Notes under the pieces: generated by a model
Databases searched by the model: none
What the model was told of the DNA's origin: nothing
Seen by the model: the letters and a program-made list of their open reading frames with translations, nothing else
Part shown: positions 7,194-12,226 of the stretch, piece after piece
Position numbering within the stretch: the stretch's first letter is position 1
Layout: the number at the start of each line of letters is the position of its first letter
Program-made: the position numbers and the translations under genes
Source: an uncultured Bacilli bacterium
Lineage (GTDB): Bacteria > Bacillota_I > Bacilli_A > RF39 > UBA660
NCBI GenBank assembly: GCA_944331945.1
Contig: CALVJC010000007.1
Coordinates: 1 to 12,226, forward strand
DNA length: 12,226 bases
Direction of reading: 5' to 3'

Positions 7194-7496
7194 TTATCCA
7201 TTAATCTTTGTGATTTTTACTTTGGTATATGGTTGTCTATGACCTTGTGTTCTACGATTTGATCTTGATTTGTTCTTATATTTGAAAATACGGATTTTTT
7301 TGTTTTTACCATTTTTTAAGACCGTACCTTCGACTACCGCTTTTTCGACATAAGGATTTCCTACTTTGCTATCTAGCATAAGGACTTGTTCAAAGCGAAC
7401 ATTATCATTTTCTTCGGCATTTAATTTTTCAACAAAAATTTCATCGCCTTCTTGAACACGATATTGTTTTCCACCGACTTTAATTACTGCGTACAT
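7194..7496 (-). CDS. rplU: 50S ribosomal protein L21
   Basis: L21 binds 23S rRNA in the large subunit. The 100-residue product has the typical opening MYAVIKVGGKQYRVQEGD and a basic C-terminal segment with the conserved GHRQPYTKVKI (about 85-95). Length and motifs are normal. A strong AAAGGAGGT precedes the ATG. It is first in the rplU-prp-rpmA operon and lies behind a promoter and a structured leader of about 115 bases. In Bacillus this operon continues towards obg, but here the next genes are mraZ and the division cluster. Confidence 0.97.
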   Translation of the reverse strand: MYAVIKVGGKQYRVQEGDEIFVEKLNAEENDNVRFEQVLMLDSKVGNPYVEKAVVEGTVLKNGKNKKIRIFKYKNKSRSNRRTQGHRQPYTKVKITKING

Positions 7497-7612
7497 TTTC
7501 TTACCTCCTTTGTTTTTCTTAAGACTCGCTCGGAAGGTACAAGGGATTCCTTGTTTTTACCTTTTTGATGCGGTTTGAGCATGAGGCTTCTTGACCTAGT
7601 AACGCTACAAAC
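7497..7612 (-). promoter_or_regulatory. Structured 5' leader of rplU (L21 leader-like)
   Basis: Between the predicted transcription start and rplU lie about 115 non-coding bases. The clearest structure is a hairpin at 7534-7563: AAGGT/ACCTT and ACAAGG/CCTTGT stems separated by a four-A bulge, with a 4-base loop. A smaller ATGC/GCAT hairpin lies at 7568-7582. Firmicute rplU genes are known to carry an L21 leader thought to mediate autoregulation. Position, length and folding fit, but I cannot align it to that family here. Confidence 0.6.
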
Positions 7613-7618
7613 ACTTAG

Positions 7619-7647
7619 ATTCTACCACATTTTACGGGGTTCGTCAA
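7619..7647 (-). promoter_or_regulatory. SigA-type promoter of rplU-prp-rpmA
   Basis: On the minus strand -35 TTGACG (7642-7647), a 17-base spacer and -10 TAGAAT (7619-7624) give ten of twelve consensus positions. The -35 begins 3 bases after the uvsE stop. No terminator is seen after uvsE, so its transcript may run into this leader. Confidence 0.8.
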
Positions 7648-7650
7648 TTT

Positions 7651-8613
7651 TTATTTCTTATTTTCATAAAAGAAACAAGTATTATTTATGATTTTAACGT
7701 TCGTTAGAAAGCGAAGTTGTCTCATTAAACGAAATAAAGCTTCTTCTTTGGCTTTGCATTCTAGCATAATATCGACTTCATCGGTGAAGGGTTCTATCTC
7801 TTTTAAGAATTTCAAAAAAGTAGAAAGGTTGGCATAATCACTATGGGAACGGAATTCTTTTTTGCTTTTAGGGGAAGAAAAATGAACTTTGGGAGGCATA
7901 CCGGTATTTTTCCAAGTGGCAAAGATTTCTTTTAGATCGTCTTTCAATTTTTCTCCTTTTTTAAGACATAAATAATGATGATAATCAAGTACCATCGGAA
8001 TGTTTAGTTCTTGGCATAACTTTAAGGTGTCTTTGACGGTATAGATTTTATCATCGTTTTCTAAAATTATTTCTTGTTTTAAATTTAAGGGTAAGCGTCT
8101 AAAATTATCCGAAAATCGTTTTAAAGAAGCTTCTTTTCCTCCTTCCCCACTTCCTATATGAAGAATTAACTTAGCATTTTTCAGATTTAGAGCTTGTAAT
8201 AAATTATGGTGATAGTTTAAATAAGTAATACTTTTTTGAACCACCTCTTCTTTCGTGCTGTTTAAAATACAAAATTGATCTGGATGCATATCCATTCTCA
8301 TGCTATGCTTTGCTAAGTAACCTGCAATTTTCTGCCATTCTTTTTGATAAGGCGTAATATAATCAAATGTTATCTTGGGATGCGTTGCTAGAGGAATCAT
8401 ACTACTCGATAGACGATAAAAGGTTATTTGATAAAAATGATTCATTTTCAAAGTTTTTAATAGGTTTGTTAAATTGTCTTTGATAATTTTATCGAGTTTT
8501 TCTTTGGCCGTTTCTTCTCCTAGTTTTTGATATTCTTTATAGGTCATCGTTTTACTATAACGAAATTCTTTCATACTTCCTGGACCTCCTACATAACCTA
8601 AGCGTACTTTCAT
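7651..8613 (-). CDS. uvsE: UV damage endonuclease UvsE/UvdE
   Basis: This TIM-barrel nuclease nicks DNA immediately 5' of UV photoproducts and starts an alternative excision repair pathway. The 320-residue product has YRLSSSMIPL (66-75), MHPDQF (109-114), LHIGSGEGGKEASLKRF (151-167), LENDD (184-188), VLDYHHY (208-214), PKVHFSS (241-247) and MLECKAKE (283-290). Candidate metal ligands by spacing to the Thermus enzyme are H110, H152, E185, D210, H213, H244 and E285, and K242 sits where that enzyme has a modified lysine. The start at 8613 (MKVRLGYVG) is preferred because AAAGGA lies eight bases upstream; the ATG at 8619 is only two bases from it. The gene is a single unit between galE and rplU. 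Function is inferred from motifs. Confidence 0.92.
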   Translation of the reverse strand: MKVRLGYVGGPGSMKEFRYSKTMTYKEYQKLGEETAKEKLDKIIKDNLTNLLKTLKMNHFYQITFYRLSSSMIPLATHPKITFDYITPYQKEWQKIAGYLAKHSMRMDMHPDQFCILNSTKEEVVQKSITYLNYHHNLLQALNLKNAKLILHIGSGEGGKEASLKRFSDNFRRLPLNLKQEIILENDDKIYTVKDTLKLCQELNIPMVLDYHHYLCLKKGEKLKDDLKEIFATWKNTGMPPKVHFSSPKSKKEFRSHSDYANLSTFLKFLKEIEPFTDEVDIMLECKAKEEALFRLMRQLRFLTNVKIINNTCFFYENKK

Positions 8614-8634
8614 AACCATTTTCCTTTCTTTCTT

Positions 8635-8663
8635 AGTATGAGAAGAAACGAAAAATTCATCAA
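8635..8663 (-). promoter_or_regulatory. Probable uvsE promoter
   Basis: On the minus strand -35 TTGATG (8658-8663) and -10 CATACT (8635-8640) are separated by 17 bases. Each matches four of six consensus positions. The -35 overlaps the T run of the galE terminator by two bases. Confidence 0.5.
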
Positions 8664-8691
8664 AAAAAGTCTTCTTTATTTCAAAGACTTT
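8662..8691 (-). terminator. Rho-independent terminator after galE
   Basis: On the minus strand an 8-bp stem AAAGTCTT/AAGACTTT with a 10-base loop is followed by a T run. The first arm lies within the last codons of galE and the TAA stop lies in the loop. Confidence 0.75.
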
Positions 8692-9686
8692 TCTCTTTTT
8701 GCTTCTTGAATTATATATTGATAACTATCTCGACACATATCTTCCAGGGTTTCTTCTGCCGTCCAGCCCAGTTCTTGTTGCGCTTTGGTTGGATCGGCAT
8801 AGCAGGCAGCAATATCGCCTTTACGGCGTTCGACGATTTTATAAGGTACTTTCACTCCATTGACTTTTTCAAAGGTTTTTACTAAATCTAAAACACTGTA
8901 TCCATGTCCCGTGCCAAGATTATAAATACGAAGACCAGAAAAGTGTTCTAGAGCCTTGACATGACCTTTCGCCAAATCTACCACATGAATGTAATCGCGA
9001 ACTCCCGTTCCATCCGGCGTACCATAATCATCGCCAAAGACACTTAAACATGGCAAAATACCATTCGCCACTCTAACGATATAAGGCATAAGATTATTGG
9101 GAATTCCTTGCGGGTTTTCTCCTAATAGCCCTGTTTTTTCATTTCCGATCGGATTAAAGTAACGTAAAATGGTGATATTCCAAGTTGGATCCGATTTAGA
9201 TAAATCTTTTAAAATTTGTTCAATCATTAATTTGGTGGTGCCATAAGGATTGGTGGTAGATAAAGGAAAGTCTTCTTTGATTGGTAAAGACTTTGGACTA
9301 CCATAAACTGTAGCACTGCTAGAGAAAACAAAGTTCTTACAAGAAAACTCTTGCATGATCTCTAATAAGTGCAACGTTGACTCCAAATTGTTTTCATAGT
9401 ACATCAACGGTTTTTCTACGGATTCTCCTACTGCTTTATAACCCGCGAAATGAATGACCGCTTCTATTTTTTGGCTTTCGAATATTTCTTTTAAAAGGGC
9501 TTTGTCTTGAACCTTTCCTTCATAGAATCTTGGCTTTTGACCGGTTAGAGTTTCTATTTTTTGTAAAACATCTTTCTTACTGTTTGAAAAATCATCCAGA
9601 ATAACGACTTCATGGTTGGCATATAAGAGTTCACATACGGTATGGCTACCAATATAACCACACCCTCCAGTTACTAATACTTTCAT
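8676..9686 (-). CDS. galE: UDP-glucose 4-epimerase GalE
   Basis: GalE interconverts UDP-glucose and UDP-galactose in the cytoplasm (Leloir pathway), supplying precursors for surface polysaccharides. The 336-residue short-chain dehydrogenase-type protein has the NAD-binding TGGCGYIG (6-13), a catalytic Ser in FSSSATVYG (121-129; probably S124), the YxxxK pair Y148/K152, RYFNPIG (175-181), and DYIHVVDLA (231-239) towards the substrate side. The open frame starts 9 codons earlier at 9713, but that ATG overlaps the promoter -10 and would lie upstream of the transcript. The ATG at 9686 has AAAGGA eight bases ahead and gives the usual MKVLVTGG opening. It stands alone, without galK or galT, which suggests polysaccharide precursor supply rather than galactose use (inference). 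Confidence 0.95.
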   Translation of the reverse strand: MKVLVTGGCGYIGSHTVCELLYANHEVVILDDFSNSKKDVLQKIETLTGQKPRFYEGKVQDKALLKEIFESQKIEAVIHFAGYKAVGESVEKPLMYYENNLESTLHLLEIMQEFSCKNFVFSSSATVYGSPKSLPIKEDFPLSTTNPYGTTKLMIEQILKDLSKSDPTWNITILRYFNPIGNEKTGLLGENPQGIPNNLMPYIVRVANGILPCLSVFGDDYGTPDGTGVRDYIHVVDLAKGHVKALEHFSGLRIYNLGTGHGYSVLDLVKTFEKVNGVKVPYKIVERRKGDIAACYADPTKAQQELGWTAEETLEDMCRDSYQYIIQEAKREKSLK

Positions 9687-9694
9687 CTTTCTTA

Positions 9695-9700
9695 TCCTTT
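9695..9700 (-). promoter_or_regulatory. galE ribosome binding site that decides the start
   Basis: AAAGGA on the minus strand lies eight bases before the ATG at 9686. No comparable site precedes the ATG at 9713, which overlaps the -10 hexamer. Confidence 0.75.
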
Positions 9701-9711
9701 CTTTTTCTTTC

Positions 9712-9740
9712 ATTATAGCAAAAGAAAAAGCCTATGACTA
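9712..9740 (-). promoter_or_regulatory. galE promoter with extended -10
   Basis: On the minus strand a perfect TATAAT (9712-9717) is preceded by TGC, an extended -10. A weak -35, TAGTCA (9735-9740), lies 17 bases upstream, inside the efp terminator. The predicted start is near 9705, leaving about 19 leader bases. Confidence 0.7.
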
Positions 9741-9744
9741 GGCT
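9725..9744 (-). terminator. Rho-independent terminator after efp
   Basis: On the minus strand a compact AGCCTA/TAGGCT stem with a GTCA loop is followed by TTTTTCTTTT. The efp TAG stop is built into the first arm and the loop. Confidence 0.75.
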
Positions 9745-10295
9745 CTTGACACATATTTACCATCTTTGGTTCCAACTAGAATTTCTTCATCTTGTTTAAT
9801 GAAAAGGGGAACTTGTACTACCATTCCTGTCTCAAGTTCAGCATTTTTCATCGCACCACTTGAAGTGTTTCCTTTAACAGCATCTTCTGTTTTTACTACT
9901 TTTAAAACAACTTTATCTGGAAGGTTCATTCCTAACATTTCTCCTTCAAAGAAAATGATTTCTACTTCAAGGTTTTCTTTTAAGAACTTTGCATCGTCTC
10001 CAATGGTACTTTTATCTAATTCGATTTGTTCATAATCACTCATATTCATAAAATAGTAAGTATCCCCCATACTATAAAGGAATTGCATTGGTTTTTTTGA
10101 AATATGAGCGGTTTCTACTTTTACTCCAGCACCAAAGGTTTTTTCGGCAATCGCTCCCGTTCTTAAGTTTTTTAATTTGGCTTTGACAATCGCGGCACCT
10201 TTTCCTGGTTTCACGTGTTGACTGTCCAAAACCATATAGATGTTTCCTTCTGATTGAATGGTAATTCCGGCTTTTAAATCATTGGAATTAATCAT
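9738..10295 (-). CDS. efp: Translation elongation factor P
   Basis: EF-P binds between the P and E sites and relieves ribosome stalling at consecutive prolines. The 185-residue product is the standard length, with an N-terminal KOW-like domain (about 1-62) and two OB-fold domains. The loop tip HVKPGKGAA places Lys32 where Firmicute EF-P is modified; in Bacillus that lysine carries 5-aminopentanol, but no modification gene is visible in this window. The ATG is preceded by GGAGGAG at good spacing. rpmG lies 20 bases upstream and reads in the same direction, so the two form an operon. The TAG stop is embedded in the following terminator. Confidence 0.97.
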   Translation of the reverse strand: MINSNDLKAGITIQSEGNIYMVLDSQHVKPGKGAAIVKAKLKNLRTGAIAEKTFGAGVKVETAHISKKPMQFLYSMGDTYYFMNMSDYEQIELDKSTIGDDAKFLKENLEVEIIFFEGEMLGMNLPDKVVLKVVKTEDAVKGNTSSGAMKNAELETGMVVQVPLFIKQDEEILVGTKDGKYVSRA

Positions 10296-10315
10296 GCTTA
10301 CTCCTCCATTCTATT

Positions 10316-10480
10316 TTACTTTTTCTCTTTATGCGTAGTGTGTTTGCCACATTTTGGACAATATTTACTAATTTCTAAACGGTCCGTTGTATTTTTCACA
10401 TTCTTTTCAACACGATAGTTTTCTTCTTTACAAACGGTACAAACTAAGGTTTTCTTTTGTCTATTTCCTACTTTTGCCAT
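10316..10480 (-). CDS. rpmG: 50S ribosomal protein L33, zinc-binding (C+) form
   Basis: A 54-residue protein beginning MAKVGNRQKKTLVC and ending HKEKK. Two CxxC pairs (C14/C17 and C41/C44) form the zinc ribbon typical of the zinc-dependent L33 paralogue; the family also has a cysteine-free form used in zinc limitation. Conserved NYRVEKN, DRLEISKYCPKC and KHTTHKE segments support the assignment. A strong GGGAGGG lies just before the ATG. The gene is the first of an operon with efp and has a likely extended -10 promoter in the gap after tig. Confidence 0.96.
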   Translation of the reverse strand: MAKVGNRQKKTLVCTVCKEENYRVEKNVKNTTDRLEISKYCPKCGKHTTHKEKK

Positions 10481-10506
10481 GTTCTTCCCTCCCTTTTTCC
10501 TTAATC

Positions 10507-10535
10507 AGTATATCAGAAAAGCTTTCTTTTGAAAA
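10507..10535 (-). promoter_or_regulatory. Probable rpmG-efp promoter with extended -10
   Basis: On the minus strand TGA precedes TATACT (10507-10512), an extended -10. TTTTCA (10530-10535) lies 17 bases upstream as a weak -35 inside the hairpin that follows tig. Confidence 0.55.
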
Positions 10536-10541
10536 GCTTTA
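10516..10541 (-). terminator. Weak terminator-like hairpin after tig
   Basis: On the minus strand two AAAGCTTT copies flank a short loop and can form an 8-bp stem that takes in the end of the tig stop codon. Only four T follow before the sequence changes, so termination may be partial. Confidence 0.4.
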
Positions 10542-11837
10542 CTTGTTTAATTCTTTTAATAAATCAAAGGTACGACGCATTTCTAAGTCATATTGAACCA
10601 TTTCAAGGCCACCAAATTGAGTTAGGAATTCGTCTTTTTCCATTTGATATTTTTCTGCTAACTCTTCGGCTTCTTTTTCTGCATCTTCTTCACTTACTTC
10701 AATATTTTCAAGATTCATGATTTCTTCTAGCATTAAACGGTATAAAACATTTTGATATGCTTCTTTTTCCATTTGATCTCTTAAATCTTTTTCGGTTGAT
10801 TTCGTAAATTGATAATATAAGTCTAAAGAAATTCCTTGCATTGCTAGAGATTGTTCTGCACGTTTCATTAAACGATCGATTTCTTCTTCTACCATTTCTT
10901 CTGGAATATCAACTTCTACATTCTTACCAATTTCTTCTAATAAAGCATCAATATATTTATTTTCGGCATCTTGTTCTTTTTGGGCTTTGATGTTTTCTTC
11001 AATTTCTTTTCTTAAAGATTCTTCATCTTTTACCCCTTCCATACCAAGATCTTCAAAGAAGTCTTCATCTAGAGTCCTTTCTTCTTTGGTTTTGATTTCA
11101 TTTACTTTTACTTTAAAGGTGGCTTTTTCTCCCGCTAATGCTTTTTCTGGATAATCACTTGGGAACGTTACTTCAATTTCTTTCTCTTCCCCTGTCTTCA
11201 TACCAATCAACTGTTCTTCAAAGCCAGGAATGAAGGTACCACTACCGATTTCAAGAGAATAGTTATCTCCTTTTCCGCCATCAAAAGCTTTTCCATTATG
11301 GAATCCTTCAAAGTCAATAATCGCTAAATCACCATTTTCCACGGTTCCATCTTCTTTTACAACATATTCGGTGTAACGATCTAGAAGGTGTTCGATTTCA
11401 TGATCAATTTCTTCTTTTTCTACTTTTACTTTATCTTTTTTTACTTTTAAGTCTTTGTATTTGTTTACTTTTACTTCTGGTTTGGTAATAATGGTAAAGA
11501 TAAAAGTAACGCCATTTTCATCGATGCCTTTTAAATCAACATTTGGTTGTACAACTGGAACTAATTTTGACTCTTCTAAAGCCATTGTATAAGCATCTTG
11601 TAATACTTCATCCGCTGCATCAATAAATAAAGATTCTTTTCCAAATTTCTTTTCATAAATGTTACGAGGACATTTTCCTTTACGAAAACCATCTACTTCT
11701 ACCGTTTTTACTTTTTTCTTAAAAGCAGAATCTAAGGCTTTCTCCCATTTTTCTCCATCAACTTTTATTTCTACTTTGTGATTATTTTTCTTTTCTTCTT
11801 TCTTTTTTGTTGTTTGTTTTGTTTCTTCTTTTCCCAT
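10539..11837 (-). CDS. tig: Trigger factor, ribosome-associated chaperone
   Basis: Trigger factor binds L23 at the ribosomal exit and folds emerging chains. The 432-residue product has a lysine-rich N-terminus and the ribosome-binding signature GFRKGKCPR (50-58), with Cys where Val or Ala is usual. An FKBP-type prolyl isomerase domain follows (about 160-245; DFEGFHNGKAFDGG, IPGFEEQLIGM, FPSDYP), then a helical, glutamate-rich C-terminal cage (about 255-432). The open frame extends 42 codons further up to 11963, but that start is rejected because a consensus promoter lies between it and the gene. The ATG at 11837 has GGAGGA six bases upstream. Isomerase activity in this divergent protein is assumed from family knowledge. 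Confidence 0.95.
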   Translation of the reverse strand: MGKEETKQTTKKKEEKKNNHKVEIKVDGEKWEKALDSAFKKKVKTVEVDGFRKGKCPRNIYEKKFGKESLFIDAADEVLQDAYTMALEESKLVPVVQPNVDLKGIDENGVTFIFTIITKPEVKVNKYKDLKVKKDKVKVEKEEIDHEIEHLLDRYTEYVVKEDGTVENGDLAIIDFEGFHNGKAFDGGKGDNYSLEIGSGTFIPGFEEQLIGMKTGEEKEIEVTFPSDYPEKALAGEKATFKVKVNEIKTKEERTLDEDFFEDLGMEGVKDEESLRKEIEENIKAQKEQDAENKYIDALLEEIGKNVEVDIPEEMVEEEIDRLMKRAEQSLAMQGISLDLYYQFTKSTEKDLRDQMEKEAYQNVLYRLMLEEIMNLENIEVSEEDAEKEAEELAEKYQMEKDEFLTQFGGLEMVQYDLEMRRTFDLLKELNK

Positions 11838-11858
11838 ACATATTCCTCCAATATGCCT

Positions 11859-11887
11859 ATTATAACTTATTTGATCTGTAATTTCAA
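11859..11887 (-). promoter_or_regulatory. SigA-type promoter of tig
   Basis: On the minus strand -35 TTGAAA (11882-11887), a 17-base spacer and a perfect -10 TATAAT (11859-11864). The predicted start is near 11852, so the leader is about 15 bases and contains little beyond the ribosome binding site. Confidence 0.85.
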
Positions 11888-11907
11888 CAAAAAGTTTATC
11901 TGCAAGA

Positions 11908-12226
11908 TTATGAATTTGTAGGGAGGGTAACCGTAAAGGGATAAGAGGCACTGCCATCTCCACTGGTAATTTGAACTTCGGCTCTTAAATTGATGACTGG
12001 ACGCACGCCGTGGCCATATGCCAAAGAATTCCAAGGATCCAAATAGCCTGAAGAAGTCACGAGCCACACGTAGGCGAGGGCATTCCAAGAATGGAAGTGA
12101 GACGGCGACAACGTCCAATAACTCTGCCCTGTATATAGATAATACCGAGTATTTACAACATTATATACTCCCCCTGCCATAGATGCCTCATCGATAGTGA
12201 TTAACCCAATCGGATAATCTAACTCT
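11908..12226 (-). CDS. 3' end of an unrecognised, probably surface-exposed protein (partial)
   Basis: The frame is open from the window edge to TAA at 11908, so only about the last 105 residues are visible; an internal ATG at 12180 is unlikely to be the start. The fragment begins YPIGLITIDEASMAGG, continues with YYLYTG and a tryptophan/tyrosine-rich stretch, and ends GVRPVINLRAEV followed by a Gly/Ser/Asp turn and a short beta-like tail. From memory, similar C-terminal domains occur in many gut Firmicute proteins, some with prepilin-type N-termini and N-rich versions of the central segment. I cannot confirm this here and assign no function. The central segment contains two similar motifs, WNALAY and WNSLAY, and its coding strand is adenine-poor relative to both flanks. 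No clear terminator separates it from tig. Confidence 0.75.
   Translation of the reverse strand, partial: ELDYPIGLITIDEASMAGGVYNVVNTRYYLYTGQSYWTLSPSHFHSWNALAYVWLVTSSGYLDPWNSLAYGHGVRPVINLRAEVQITSGDGSASYPFTVTLPTNS
12001..12120 (-). other. Adenine-depleted candidate variable region
   Basis: In the coding strand of the partial gene, hand counting gives 16 A in 120 bases (13%), against 19/60 (32%) just before (12121-12180) and 18/60 (30%) just after (11941-12000). G+C here is about 52%. The segment encodes the W/Y/H/S-rich stretch that ends at GVR. Such local loss of adenine is expected in the variable region of a diversity-generating retroelement target. No reverse transcriptase or template repeat is in this window, so the call is tentative. 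Confidence 0.35.

Noticed and set aside
9687..9713. Upstream ATG of galE giving nine extra residues
   Set aside because: The ATG overlaps the -10 hexamer, so it should not be transcribed, and GalE proteins normally begin MKVLVTGG.
11838..11963. Upstream extension of tig by 42 codons
   Set aside because: A consensus promoter (TTGAAA-17-TATAAT) and a strong ribosome binding site lie inside it, and part of it overlaps the end of the upstream gene in another frame.
11867..12118. 83-codon minus-strand open frame overlapping the partial gene
   Set aside because: It is a shifted frame of the partial surface-type gene. It has no ribosome binding site and its sequence resembles no family, while the other frame carries the YPIG...GVRPVIN domain.

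Overview
This is a compact, AT-rich stretch of a low-GC Gram-positive (Firmicutes/Bacilli-type) chromosome. Every gene lies on the minus strand, so transcription runs from position 12226 towards 1. Firmicute traits include PASTA repeats on the division transpeptidase, an L27 with a cleavable N-terminal extension next to its protease gene prp, GGAGG-type ribosome binding sites, and an MraZ operator of the AAAGTGG type. TGA is a stop (mraZ) and tryptophan is TGG, so the code is standard, not the Mycoplasma code. The short division cluster and the surface-protein fragment at the right edge suggest a genome-reduced, probably gut-associated Bacilli lineage (RF39/Erysipelotrichia-like). That placement is inference.

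In transcription order: (1) 12226-11908, the 3' end of an unrecognised, probably surface-exposed protein ending in a YPIG...GVRPVIN-type domain; it contains a 120-bp segment strikingly poor in adenine. (2) tig, with its own consensus promoter. (3) rpmG (L33, 54 aa) and efp. (4) galE. (5) uvsE. (6) rplU-prp-rpmA, with a promoter, a structured L21-type leader and a terminator. (7) mraZ-rsmH-ftsL-pbpB, with promoters, four AAAGTGG-like MraZ boxes and a terminator. (8) ftsA-ftsZ, with a separate promoter.

The genes form two functional blocks. The translation and protein-maturation block (tig, rpmG, efp, rplU, prp, rpmA) supplies the ribosome and nascent-chain folding. The dcw block (mraZ to ftsZ) supplies the Z-ring (FtsZ), its membrane anchor (FtsA), septal peptidoglycan synthesis (PBP2B, FtsL), an rRNA methyltransferase and the cluster regulator. 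The usual dcw members mraY, murD, ftsW, murG and divIB are absent here. galE and uvsE are single-gene units between the blocks.

Intergenic regions are very short. At three junctions (tig/rpmG, efp/galE, galE/uvsE) a terminator-like hairpin overlaps the -35 region of the next promoter. No gene-free stretch exceeds 300 bases. The most unusual signal is the adenine-depleted segment at 12001-12120, which resembles the footprint of a diversity-generating retroelement variable region. The rest is recognisable core machinery with some well-preserved regulatory sites.
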